In this document: one piece after another, positions 23,320 to 36,200 of the stretch
Position numbering within the stretch: the stretch's first letter is position 1
Layout: every line of letters begins with the position of its first letter
From: Ignelater luminosus
Lineage: Eukaryota; Arthropoda; Insecta; Coleoptera; Elateridae
Length of the DNA stretch: 64,000 bases
Direction: 5' to 3'
NCBI GenBank assembly: GCA_011009095.1
Contig: VTPC01091006.1
Coordinates: 190,064 to 254,063 of the forward strand
Notes under the pieces: model-generated
What the model was told of the DNA's origin: nothing
Database searches by the model: none
What the model saw: only the letters and a program-made list of their open reading frames with translations
Made by a program: the position numbers and the translations under genes

Positions 23320-26300
23320 ATAGTATATTAATGTATTAATTAATAGATAATGTTTGATCAATTTTTATATAATCTACGTAACAGACTCTATTTTCGTAAG
23401 AGCATTTTTCATAAAAATTGTATTCTTACTTTAACACAACTATTATACATAATAATAATTATATTCAGAATATGGTTAGTGTACGGTGTACCTAACCGAG
23501 TTAGAGAAACTCGTGTATGTGGTGAGAGAATAATTTATAATTCATTCACACAAGTTACGTTTATGAAATCACGTAACATAGGCTTAACAAGAATTATTTG
23601 CAGCAGTGTAACTAGTTAGTATACATTACAGTTTTAGTAATAAGTACGATATGCATATTAATAATATTATAATAACGTTCTATGTTATTTTAATTATTTT
23701 TAACTTAAATTCCACTCTTAGCATTAGAGGTCCTTGAGTTTTTCATATTTGACATTAATATCATTATGATGATCTTACGCACGAAACAAAGTTTTTATTT
23801 TATATAGAAACCGAGCTACTTCTTAGTGTTTCTTTCGAAAACATTGGGAATTTTAGAAAAGATGTAGTTTAGTAAATGTTTTTTGTAGAAAATAAAAAAG
23901 GAGAATAGTGTGAATGTCTATTTAAATTAATTCTATTATTAAAAGAAAATTAATTAAATGGACGGTTTCAAAATGTAACAATATGAAATGAAGTCTCTTA
24001 TGGGGTAACTATAAGAGGAAAACAAGTCTACTATTTTTTTTTATTGATCAGTATGAAATTTGTCTCTTTTAAAACAACTTGCAGTAATTTTATTCAAAGC
24101 AGCTTTCTGAGTGAATGAAAACTTATTAAAATTGTAAAACATACAAAATAAATATTTACTATGATAATTTAATAAAGTAAGTAATAACGTTAACAAACTC
24201 AACTAAGCAAAACCTACTCAGACTATTTACAGAAGTATAAAACAGAGAACAGTTAGAATTGTTTTATACAAAAGAAAACACTAGTCCTACAAAACTGCTG
24301 TGTTCTAGTTTTTACAGCAATCTCTTAAATTCTGTCTGAAACGTAGAAAATCTTTCTCATTTCAGATTCAAGTATCCAAATTTGTTCTACTAAAAGTTCT
24401 GCACTTTTGTAGTTGGCGACTTTTATGTTTATTCAAAAGAGCTTTTATCTTAAAAAACAAACTTCACTGTGCGCGATGCTAATTTTATTTTACTAAACTT
24501 TAATTTCAAGTACGTAGTCTAGACAGTGTAGTCGCCTACCTTGCTTAATTAGATATATTTTGCAAGTGTAATCGTATATTAACAAAAAGCAAACAATCGA
24601 TAACAAAGTCAGAAACCAAAATTAATATATACATAATAAATATAATACTACCTCAATATTATCGGTTTTATCTGACATCTTTTATCAAAGGACGTTGAGA
24701 GCGTTTCTGAACTAAACGAAAATGAAGAGAACTTTTGAATTAGATTCTTGTTGTTCCATTAGTTTCCATCCATCAATTTATTCTTTATCACAATGCTTCA
24801 CGGAAAGGTACTACCTCCAAGCACCTTTTTTTTGTTGTTGTTGAATGTAACGATTTTTCACCGCTTTCACTCTATAGATTAGACTAACATAATGATTTGT
24901 AACTTGTGTTTTGTTAAACGCCAATTCACAAAACGGCATAAAATATTTTCCTTCTAACTTCGTAAAGTATCGGCTTTTATGACTCGATTCACAACGTAAA
25001 AGTTTCACTCTTTTTCCTAATAGAATAAAGTGACGTACTTTTACTCGTAGCAAAAAAGTTCACCTGAAAATGTTACACAAAGACAAGATATACTAGTAAT
25101 ATTCTCAAAAACAAGCTCAATTTATTTTCTTCTGTATATATTTAATAATTCTTTAATAATTACCTAACCCTGGACGTGCTGTGTAAAATCAAGTTATTGT
25201 TATTCATTTGATGAAGTAAATATCTAGAAATATATTAAAGTTGTTTCGACCAACCCTAGAAGAATACAAATTTACAAAAGGGTCTTCATCGATAAAAGCT
25301 GTCTACCTTCGCAAAAATTCCGTCCGGCAATTTTTAAAATACCTTATCCAAAAAACAATAAAAATAAGTAGTGGAAATGTAATAGATTCCATTCCAAATA
25401 CGAGACTAGAATTTTTTATGTTTTCTATGGCCTAAATTGCATGAAACATTCCATCTGCAAGAAATATGAATAGAAATGCGAATTCTAGCTGCAACAACTA
25501 CGTAGTATAATGCGGAGTTTGGGTCACTAACTTTATTGAAATAAACTCAATATTTAAAGTCGGGGAGTTCTCAAAGTCACCACTACATATTCAATATATT
25601 CTCCCTTTTTCCTTTGAACCTCTTGGTGGAATTTCATATAGCATCTACGTGATTGTTAGTGTTTTTGTAGTCATTTTAAGTCTTTAATTTTCTCTTTTAA
25701 ACTGACATGTAGTACTACGAGTATAAAATGGATCGTGTTAATCAACTAAAATATTTGTAAATGAACTTGAAATGACTTTTTTATCAAATGAAAACTGTAA
25801 ATCGTTATACAACACAACTTTTAAGTGTCTCTAATTCTAACAATTTCTTTTTTCATTAAGCATAAGCTTTTGAAGAAACTTTCCTTATTTAGAATGTTTT
25901 GTATTTTAAAACACATGTCTATTAGATATTGAAATTTAATATAGAAACTTAAAGTCTTTTCTTTAAGCGGCCTTAGCAATTTATTTAAGTTAGTCCACCG
26001 CAATTAAGAAGAACATAGTTGTTTTGGGCAAAGGTAATTATAAATAGCTAAAATAACTCTTCACTAGAGAGTTTAAAATGTAAAGAAGAATGAGGAATTT
26101 GAAAATTGGAAATTGAAATGTCCAATGAGCATAGATACAATAGTGATGTCAATGTCAGCAATTTTTAGAAGCTGTTCTTCTCATTGAATGGACTTTGCAT
26201 ATACAACATGTACAAGTTCCAGCTAACCGACTAAAAACCAAGACGCAAGCTCGAACAGAGAAAGATGATAATAATAAAAAACATCAAACAGCCTTAGAGT

Positions 26301-29300
26301 AGCTACCTTGAATGAACAGATCTTTCTGAGCAGAAGATCTAACAAAAATAAAATTTTAGACATTTTATGGCACAACGTAAAGCACAAGTTTGGGAACGAT
26401 GCGATGTTTAATCTGAATGATCTGGAAGCAATTTTTGTGACGTTTGCATATTTTGTGCTTGGTTTATTGGAATTGTTTTGACTTACAACGTTTTTGATTT
26501 CAATATAATTTATTGAGTTTTAGAAAGAGATAAACTCAAAGAAATCTGCTTAAACACAAGAGGGATTTGTAGGCAAAAATTCATCATAACAGATTACGTT
26601 TAAATATACTGACTCATATGTACATTGTTGACATGCACTTCTGTGCAAAAATAGAAACTGTTTCTAAATACTCTGTATATAATCTGCTTTCAGATTTTAT
26701 TTAGTTGTATCCCCCTAGGTCTCCTCCTCCTCAAGCAATGGGACATGCAAGTGCACGTTAGCGCATTCAACCCGTTTTCTGTAGTACCTCATTCGGATCG
26801 GTATAGGTAAACTTTATAAACAAGATTTAATCGATTTAATCTTCTGCAGATAAAAGAAAAAAATGTGTAACGTTGCACTTACCGTTACTTTAAATTTGCC
26901 CCGGGACGTCTAGCTGCAGTTGGCGGCGTTAAGGCAGGCAAGGAGCAGGGCAATAAATAAAAATGCGTGTACATCAAATATAATGTTTTCCTAATAAACT
27001 CATCCAACAACAATAAATAAAGGTAAACAAAATAACTGTCAAGTCAAATAATTATCGAAACGCCTTAAGTATTTCATCGACTAAATCAATTAATAGGGTG
27101 TATAGTATGTATGTATATATAAATTATAACAGAGATATTCAGTCACCCAAATCAAAATAGAGGTAAACAATTCAAACTATTTATATTGATCTGAACCTTT
27201 ATTGTATAAAGAAACAAATATCTACAAACAGTTTAACCCTAACATAAATTAACCTGAGGTTTAGTTATGCTTTAATCATAAAGATTACTAAATGAATTTT
27301 AATTGAATAAGAAATAAAAGATTTATAATTTGAATTCAGAACAAACACTAAAGTTCAGTGACCTCAATTGAAAATAAATATTAGGTTCAAAAGGCAAAGA
27401 CCTCTTATCAAAATAATAAATTCTAAACGAACTTTTCTTCAAATTTACATCTGTAATAATAAGCACTACTATTTAAAAATATCGGTAATTGCAAATCAGC
27501 ATCAAACACAGCACAATATTTAACGCACAATAATCCTTACAAAATCTCTAGTACCCACTCTAAAGGGACGAAACCATTAGATACACATAAATCTAAACTC
27601 AATTAAAGCAAAGATAGATTACCATTAAAGGTCTTAGTACCCCAACAGGTCTGTCGTTTACCAATAGCCTTCTTGTTTACATACATTAGAAAAATGTTTG
27701 ACTATATTATTAAACTTGATTTTCATCCCACAAACGTCACCTAATAGAAATTAAAATTAAATGTAAAGAAAAATACAACTTGTAAAATATCATAATAAAA
27801 TAACAACTTTTAAAACCTTATGTATGTTGCTCTGGGCAAAATATTAGCTGAAAATAAGAAACCAAACATATGCAAATTATTTTTATATGGCAAAATTACC
27901 TTATCTCGATATAAAAAATGCATACATTCAACTATATATCGATCACCTTTAATCTTAGAGTAGAATATAAATGAGTAAGTTTGTTTTTTTAAAATTTAAA
28001 AGGGAAAACTGTTTAACATTAAGAAAATAGAAACTTTAAGAGACCTCTGATTGAGATCGGAATTAAGAACGGTATATCTTCATATCTAAAATACAGTTAT
28101 GGTTGCGAGAACCAAGGGGAAAGTTGCATTACTGTACCCAAATAGAATAAAATTGGACAAGAAATAACTGCAGTTTTGTAACGTTATTTTAAATGTCAAT
28201 AAAAATTATGTGCAGATCTACGGTTTTTTGTGAACTCAATGGATCTGTGTGTGCATTTTAAGCATTAAATTTAGCATTTCATTTGCGTATCTGCATTTCA
28301 TTCAAATTCATTATTTTATTTAATCATAGAATGTATTCAATAAATTGTTTTATGTTTCTTGGTAGTTAAAGAGATCATTTTTTCATTGTGAAAATACTTT
28401 ATTTAGGCTTCATTTATAAAATTCCGGACATCGCTTTATCGTCGAAACGTGTTTCATTCTAGTTTAAAATTGTTTATATGTTTCGAGTATATTTTTCTGC
28501 CGCCGCCGATTCGGAGAATAGTTTATTTACATTTAGACTTGGTCTGTCAGAAGAAATGCTGAGAAAAGCCTTTATAAAAGACCGAATTAAATAGAAATAA
28601 TTACGTATGGTAACTTTCCATTTTTAATGCATCATTTGTGTTTTGTTTCTTGGTACCGTGTATAACTGGCTTCTTTTATTGTTTCAAATTTGCCATGTGC
28701 AAAATTATTCAGATTTTCTGGTCAGAGTGGAACTTAGTCTCTTAATGAGACCAGTTGGTCCCTTCTAGGAACAGGGCGTCATACACGCTATGGGGTTACC
28801 TTTGTGAGGTTTTGGGTCAGATGTTTGTCACAACATTTATCGGCTGCAAATTGACCTTTTTTGTGGTGGCCGTAGTAACTTTTTGGTGAACTCTAGGAGA
28901 TGGGCTCCGATAGGGTTAATAATCGCGGATTTTCGCAGACGACGTCTAGAATTCGCAAGCCAAGAGGTGTTATCTGTCAATTTTAAGGTTGGGAAAAACG
29001 ATTTTTCCACTTTAGTCTTCTATTTTGAGGGATCGCGTCAAGTGACCATCTGCGTGCCCAGGAAATGAATGTATCTAGTTTTTGTTATAGTTATCTTTTT
29101 ATGTGTCCGTGTTCGAACTCTCATGACCCCAACATTCTTTTGTGTTTATCGTTTTGACAGTTTCTTTAAAAACAGTAGTTATGTAATAATTTCGACCAGT
29201 GAAAGAAACAATGCGGTGAATACTGAATATTTAATTCTTGTTTGTTATGGATTTGTGCTAAAAGACGCTTGAATTCATCAGCGTCGCGTAACTTTTGCCG

Positions 29301-29315
29301 TAATAGAGAAAGCCG
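23320..29315. other. 6 kb without a recognised gene
   Basis: Short frames such as 24811-25053 (minus) and 28883-29272 (plus) show no family motif. Two patches are GC-richer than the rest: 26700-26960, which on the minus strand ends in a good splice-donor sequence (AACGGTAAGT), and 28740-29060. Either could be an unrecognised exon or old repeat. Confidence 0.4.
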
Positions 29316-29319
29316 GCAG

Positions 29320-29355
29320 ACTGTGGGCTGAATTGCACTTCTAGCTGGACAAAAT
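29320..29355 (+). repeat. Left terminal inverted repeat of the RAG1-like element
   Basis: 34 of 36 bases match the reverse complement of 31896-31931. Confidence 0.85.
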
Positions 29356-29972
29356 ACACAGAAATCAAGTTAGACAAAACGTGCATCGACATGTTTCCTA
29401 TGAATTACCCTAACCACCTACCACAAATTGATGTCTAAGCGCAGCGGCGTATCATTGATTTGTCTCCTATTAATGAGCTTGTTGTCGGCTTGCTGTCAGT
29501 TTGTCCACAGTTAACGCTCAGTCTCTAGTGAATTTTTATTATAAGCAAAGCATTTATGTCATGTTTTGTATTTTTGTTGTTTGAAACAGATACATAAGTA
29601 CTTTTTAACTTATATAATTTTTTAGGTGTACATGAGGTTTTAATGTTTTAATTGACTATCAATATGCTTAAAAATACGCAATTATTTATATTTTCTTTAA
29701 AGCGGTAAAAAAAAGTAGAGCAGAGTAGAGGCTCACAGTTACTTTTTTTATATTACCTAAAGTGTGAGTTATTCACCATATAAGTACCATCTGCACTGAA
29801 GTGCAACAAATGTGATTATTTATTAATTTTATTGAATAACATAAGGTACTAGGCACATACGTCGAAAAGAACTTTTTATAACTACGAGTATAAAGAGAAA
29901 AGATAATTAAAAACAATTGATATGTAATTTTTACACATTTATTTATCTTTTTAGATATTAGTTTAATATTCA

Positions 29973-31874
29973 ATGTTTGAGTTGTGGCGTTCGAGAAGTG
30001 ATGAAACTCATTCGCAGGCTGGTTCAAACGCCACAATTAATTTGTTGCATCAGTTTATCTGTAGTAAGATAGAACATGTATTGGATAATATGGAATTGGA
30101 AAAAACACTTGCTAACAGAATTAAAGAATTTTGTAGCACACTCGATAAAAAGTGGAAAGCTGCATCACGCTCTAGATCAAAATCTATTGATACAAATCGT
30201 AGCTGGATGGAGCGCAATTTTAATATGCCAGTGCGCATTTCAACCCCTACAGAAAGAACTCAAGAACCAGAACCGAGTACATCTGGTGTTGGTCGGCCCA
30301 CGAAAGAGTTCGCATTCTCCTGCGAGCATACGAAACGGCGAAAAGTTCAGTTGTTAAAGAAAATGCATCACCTTAAGAAATCATTTATGCCGCCATAACA
30401 GTCCTACGAGATGGAGGAAAAGAAGTAGCAGAGGATTTAGTGACACAAGCTACAGAATATTCACCCAAACGCGCAGTACGGATTCGTAAGCTGTATCGAG
30501 AGTCGTCAAAAGCCCAAAGAATTATTTCCTACACAGAAGAAGAAAGTCTGGCACTAGTGATAGGTTGTCGAATGTCTAAGGATGCTTATAAAAAAATGCG
30601 AATGGGATCAAAACATCACAATGCACCAAATTTGTACCTTTCATATGACGGAATAATTGCAGCAAAAAAACGTTATCTTCCAGAAATCGAGGTTAACGAA
30701 TATGGTAAGGAAATTTTTATATTATAAACAAACTGTAATAAATTCGTACCTCTGATCATGTTATTTTTCTACTAGGTGCTTCCGTTCCACTACAAAATCT
30801 GTTGAACCACACAGTTATGCGGTTAATCCAATCTAATGAATTACCGGATGATGGGAACCCTAGCTTTTCCAAAATTGACCTAATTTGCAAGTATGGATGC
30901 AATGGCAGTTCGGGTCATAGTGAATATATGCAATTACCCAAAACAGAAGACCATATACGCGATGATGGTTCTGACACCAAAATAGGGACGGATTCAAATC
31001 TATTTCTTTTTTCTTTGATTCCTCTACGTCTTGTCGCTATTACTGATGAATCTACAAATACAATAGTAACTTTATGGAAAAATCCTAGTCCATTTTCTAC
31101 TTGTTTTTGTCGCCCTATAAAATGTATGTATATGAAGGAAACCACTGAATCAATCCGAAAATAAGTGGGAAAAGTGAGAGATGATGTAGCCAAATTGAAT
31201 CTCTACGAAATTCGTATAAATGATAAGCTCGTACCGATTAACGTCGTCCTTCACCTAACAATGGTTGCTGGTAAAGTTATTAATGCCCTCACAGGTTTCT
31301 CTAGCCAATCCTGATATATATGCAAATGTAAACCAAGCGAAATGAATGACTTGAAGAATTTGAAACGGTTGCCAATTGCTGAAGATAATCTTCGATATGG
31401 TCTTTCAACTTTGCATGCTTGGATCAAATGTTTAGAATGTATACTTCATGTAGCCTACAAATTAGTTCTCCAGACTCCAACTATTCGTGGTGCCACAAAG
31501 GAGCAACTAGACCAACTTGCAGTAAGAAAGAAGGACATTCAGAATCGAGTTTGGAGAGAACTGGATATCAAAGTAGATAAAGTGGTGCAAGGTAGGGGAA
31601 CGTCCAATACAGGAAATGTGGGAAGACTGTTTTTGAAAACCGCCAAAAGGCTTCCGAAATAATGGGAGTGGACGAAAATCTAATTAAAAGATTTGATATT
31701 ATTTTAATTGTCCTTTACAGTGGCCATGAAATAAATCATGACAAATTTAATGAATTCACCAAGGCCACTGCACATAAATTATCCGATTTCTTTTTTTGTG
31801 ATTTTTACCTAAAACACATAAAACTTCCTAAAAATTTTTTCAATATTTTTGTCAAGTTTCTTATCACATTTTGA
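29973..31874 (+). pseudogene. Decayed RAG1-core/Transib-like transposase
   Basis: In order the pieces are: an N-terminal region ending GRPTKEF and HTKRRKVQLL; then, after a frameshift near 30365-30385, VLRDGGKEVAEDL, SYTEEESLALV and CRMSKDAYKKMR; a 71-bp GT/AG intron (30705-30775); CKYGCNGSSGHSEY; TMVAGKVINALTG; YICKC; STLHAWIKCLECILHVAYKL; and SNTGNVGRLF, followed after a second frameshift by NLIKRFDIIL. By recalled homology these match the RAG1 blocks CDGMGDVSEKHG, GYDEKL, the CxxC motif, ALHCDIGNAAEFY and NGNFARKLM. The two catalytic Asp positions are changed (Asn at 30901-30903, Ala at 31267-31269). In-frame stops lie at 31162 and 31312, and the C-terminal catalytic Glu region is missing. 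The gene is inactive. The exact superfamily (Transib or a related RAG1-like lineage) is inference. Confidence 0.7.
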
Positions 31875-31895
31875 GTCGCTTTGCTAAAAAAAATA

Positions 31896-31931
31896 ATTTT
31901 GTCCAGCTAGAATTGCGATTCAGCCCACAGT
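31896..31931 (-). repeat. Right terminal inverted repeat of the RAG1-like element
   Basis: This is the partner of 29320-29355. It ends GCCCACAGT at the outer edge. Confidence 0.85.
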
Positions 31932-31939
31932 ACGGAGGC

Positions 31940-33055
31940 CCTTGCTGCAGCCGCAACTTGTGGATATCTTCGCTGGTGCATCGTTGACTGCGTTTCCGAA
32001 TTTTAAAGACCCAGAGAGGAGTAGTATGTAAGAGATATCTTTTTGTTTATATCTTTTTTTTTTGTTCAACGTATATTTTATGCAAATAAGGTTAAAGTTT
32101 TTTTAACCAGATTTATTAAAGTCTTTTTGGAGTTAAACTTATTGATTTTTTTTCATAATGTCATTAATTTGAACGTTCACAGGGAATAATATATTTTGTG
32201 TTCTTTATTTTGAGATACTTTAAAAGTAATCATTTGTTTATTTATCTTAATTTAAAAAAGTTAAATTATAGCGGTTTATATTTTGTATTCAAAATTCACT
32301 TTTTATCATTTGGCGTTTAATAATCTTTTTGTGTTCGTTACATAATTTAAGAAATCTTTATGTTCTTTGTTTATTAATTTTTGAAACATAATCTCTTTTA
32401 TTTGTTTGGTTTCTTTTTGACCTTTACTTTAAACTATATTTTTTTGGTTTATTTTTAGCTTTGTAGGTCATTAAATAAAATTTGTCAAATTATTAAAAAC
32501 ATTTATTTATGGACGTTTCGATAAATATATTTTGTTATTTTTTGTTGTGTTTTTACGTTAAGTTACTAACACATTTTTGTGTATCTGTTTCAACCATATT
32601 TTTATTACTTGCTTTGAGTATAATAAATTATAGTAAAGTCCAGTTTTGTTGATTTATTGCAAAATAAAAGGGTTTATATAACTGTGTTGGATTGTTCGAT
32701 AATGTAAGCCGTCAGATGAATCACCAGAGAGCCAGTAAAATTTCTAAGAATTATTTTATTTACCTAACTTATATCGTTTTGGTAGGTAATAGGGAGCATT
32801 AATTTGACTCCATTGATAAAATTTTAAGGATTTAAAGTAAAGAATTCAAAGCGGTAAGTTTTATTGCAAAATTTATCTGTGAAAGTGATCTGTTCATTGC
32901 AAATGTTTCATAAAGTTGATATTTTATAGAGCCACTTGTATACAGGGTGTTGTCTCGTAAGGGACCCATATAGAATCTGTTAGTTCACGAGAAACTGCGT
33001 GGGCTAGCCATTGAAATTCTAGAGTTTTCGGTTGTGTAAGCTTCCTTTTTCTTTT
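31940..33055. other. AT-rich sequence, nothing recognised
   Basis: Long T-rich tracts are present. A lone TACAGGGTGTTGTCTCG at 32940 resembles mariner/Tc-type termini but has no partner. Confidence 0.4.
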
Positions 33056-33060
33056 TGGTT

Positions 33061-33170
33061 AAGGTAAGTTTAGCTAGGACCACCCCGTCTTCGACTTGAG
33101 CTATGGGCTTGAACATCTTCCGACATCCGTAACGGGCCTTAGGCTTCTTTTTCAGCTTTTTCCCGTTACA
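33061..33170 (-). repeat. TGTAACGG module, copy B
   Basis: Read on the minus strand it starts TGTAACGGGAAAAAGCTG and includes CCCGTTACGGATGTCGG and AGCTCAAGTCGAAGACGG. It lies inside an 84-codon minus frame (32985-33239) containing KARYGCRKMF and IAQVEDGVVLAKL, and a related reading is present in copy A at 10.8 kb. Confidence 0.6.
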
Positions 33171-33239
33171 GTTTATACATGTTCGTTTTTCAAACCAATA
33201 AATAGCAGTTTTTAATAAAAAATAAAATTTCCAACACAT

Positions 33240-36200
33240 GCTTAAACCATAAAAAATACTAAATAAAGAATATACAGGGTCTCCTACAATTAAATGTAAA
33301 ATAATTTAAAGTTTTAATAAGAAGACACCTTCCCGGCGAAATAACAAATTGAAACTAACTTGTCTACGAATGGTATTAAATCAGGCAGCACAGAGAGTAT
33401 GAATCGTAGTGGTTAGAACGATTTTAAAAGACAAAATCCAAACTCAAAGCAAAAATTGAAAAATTGGTGCAGGCAATTTTTATAATCAAAATTACAGTCA
33501 AGGAGGGAGCAGAGAAATTATCATTACAAATGGGGTTTCCTCTTTGAGCTTCACTAGCGCACTACAAGATTAGGAAATCTGTCAATTTTCATGTCTGCTA
33601 AGGTAAACGAAAGGCGGTAATTAAAAGTTCGACATTGCTTAGACATCAATATAATTTAAATCTGTATTGATTTTCATTTAAAGGTGTACACATCGCTACT
33701 GGATGGGGATCAACCCAAATATCCTTTCAAACCAAATACAGGAAATCATAAACTGTTGTTTGATACTTGTTTTATAAAATTGGAATAATTAATCAGCGTT
33801 CTAAAGACTCTAGTATTTCTGGGATGTTTTATTGAAATGTATGTAATGTGCTAAAGTCATACCAATTATTTTTATTAAATGTCACAAATAGCAGCGCTAT
33901 GAGATAGTCAATGATACATGATGTCATATCATCATCATACAATACAAATAAAGTTTGGTCGAATAGCACCTGTATACCTCCCAATATGTCAAAAACCAAG
34001 TCCCATGTCTTTTTCTATTTGGACAATTTCAAGGTTTTTATGAATTTGTCGCAAATCGATAATTGCATAACGACTATCATTTTTTTTCGAGTTTTTGTAT
34101 TACTATAACCTTCTCAATAAACATACCATATTTCATATCTCACTATGAATGTTTCTTGTGCAGATTTGACGCCTCCAAAGACGGGATTATAACAAGAAAA
34201 AGATTGTACTAGGAGTAGCATTACACAGAATCACTACAAAAATAAGAACATCCTCCTTCTGACCTACCCTACAGGCATAGTTGTGGAACAGAACTTTATT
34301 TTGGTCAGCTAAAAACTATGGTTCCATCGCGAATCTTGATTTGGATACTAAAGTCTAGACAGTCGACCTAGTAATTTTTAAGATTGCCCAAAAACGGCAC
34401 TTTGGCGTGCTTGTTCTCCGAACTTAAGAAATAGTTAATCGAGTTACTCCAGAATGAGAAATGACCAATATTGAGAGGGGCTCTTTCTTAATATTTTACT
34501 TACTTGTAGTTAGGCCACAGCAAACAGTAAAACATTTGCTATTTATTATTGTATTAATTCAAAGAAAACTTCAAGCAATTTTCTAAATTTTAGGTATAAT
34601 TTACTATAGATTCTTTATTATAAAAAAGTGATATTAACCTTTTCACATACACGAGACTAATAGAATCTTAAGAACTTGTACTGCAAGGTAGTACGAATAT
34701 AACTGTTAAGTATCATCGATCTGCACAGGCAAGTTAAATTAAACATGTTACTACGCACGTTATTGAATAGCATACCAGGAACTTTCTAGTCGATTCCAGA
34801 GAAGATTAAATGTAAACAATCGAATTTTGAGACGATTCAAGTGTGTAGAAATTTACTAGAAGGTTCCAGCTAGTCCCAAATATTAAACCGCAATATATTT
34901 TATAAATACTAGTAGCACATTAGAAAAGGCAATACTAGTACATATGATGCAAATATTTTAATCTCAAATAGTTATTAAAATTCTTTTTTTTTTGTTAAAG
35001 CTATATTATAACGAGTATTCAATAAATACTACTTGTAATACTGCCGCGCTCTGGTTGAAATTTTTCACATTAGATAATGATTAAGATGATCTCAGCCACC
35101 GGATACATATAATATTAGAATCTGACGTGCACAAAAATTTTAACGATACAGGCACATTATTTGTTACCATAGGACACATTTTTGACAGAACGTCATTTTC
35201 AGATCTTATCTATTAAACATGTATGTGTTCAAACCTATAACTGACTGACAGTCCTCACAGCGGTATACCTACTACCATACTACCACTCAATTTAGTGCTT
35301 CTGACAGTGCAGCGTTATTTCACATATTCATTTCATAGTAGTCCAGATATAGCATATTAAATGCAAACTTCACGAACATTATTCAATAATTATTTGGCGT
35401 TCTAGAAAAATATTTCTCCAATATGTAAAAACATGACCTAGATTACTAATTGCTCTAGCCCACTAATTATGTTATGTGTAAGCTTTAATCCCTTCTCCTT
35501 AATATAATTCAATCGAATCCTTTCGGAATTATTATGAACCCTCTTGGCTGTCTTTATTTACTTTTTATTGTGTTCTTAATATATCCCTCTAAAATCTAAA
35601 AACTCCTTTCAGAAAGAATCCAATAAAAAAATTGCTAGGGAGGATAATAAAAAAGAGCACTTCACTGAGTTTTGAAATATTAAGTCTTAGAACTTCTGAT
35701 TAAACAAGATTTGCGTGTTATGCGCTGTCTTTTCAGTTTAGATACGAATTTAATCTTACAATTTTTTGCCTTTCCATATTTTTATGTTTTCTCAGTTTTT
35801 AGGCAATATTCTTTTATTTGTTGTGTCATCGACTATAACCTTGCATGATATTAAAGAAAACCTTTAAAAATCTGTACTTACTAATAGAAACACAATTTAA
35901 TAAATGCTTTAATATGTTATTTTTCCTGATAAGATTTCCATGCACTGCAATAAGTAATTGCAGTGTTTGTAAGTTAATTAGCGGAACACTTACCAAAGAG
36001 AATGTTAAATATGTTTTAATCGAATAACATAAATCTAAATTGACTTTGTATTAAGGGCAGCGGAATTAGTAATTAACTCCACAGGTTGCAGAAGTTACTT
36101 ATTATAAAATATTTTCATGAATTATCCAATAAGACGATAACATTCCGGAGTGTAGAGCTCTAGAAAATTAAAACTGTAATTACTATTCTAAAGCGATAAG

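Larger units (their letters stand above)
29320..31931 (+). mobile_element. RAG1-core/Transib-like DNA transposon remnant
   Basis: Inverted ends of 36 bp, with 2 mismatches, lie at 29320-29355 and 31896-31931. They share ACTGTGGGCTGAAT and TTCTAGCTGGACAAAAT. They enclose a decayed gene whose motifs resemble the RAG1 core. The flanks do not give a perfect 5-bp duplication; the nearest candidates are CGGCA and CGGAG. The 3' coding part that should carry the catalytic glutamate is absent although the right end is present, so this is an internally deleted copy. Confidence 0.7.

Noticed and set aside
28883-29272. Two consecutive plus-strand frames of 61 and 67 codons
   Set aside because: They show no recognisable motif and lie outside the RAG1-like element; likely chance frames in a GC-richer patch.
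29320-31931. Reading the CACAGT at the RAG1-like element ends as a true RSS heptamer
   Set aside because: In an RSS or Transib end, CAC is at the terminus; here the polarity is reversed and no nonamer spacing was seen.
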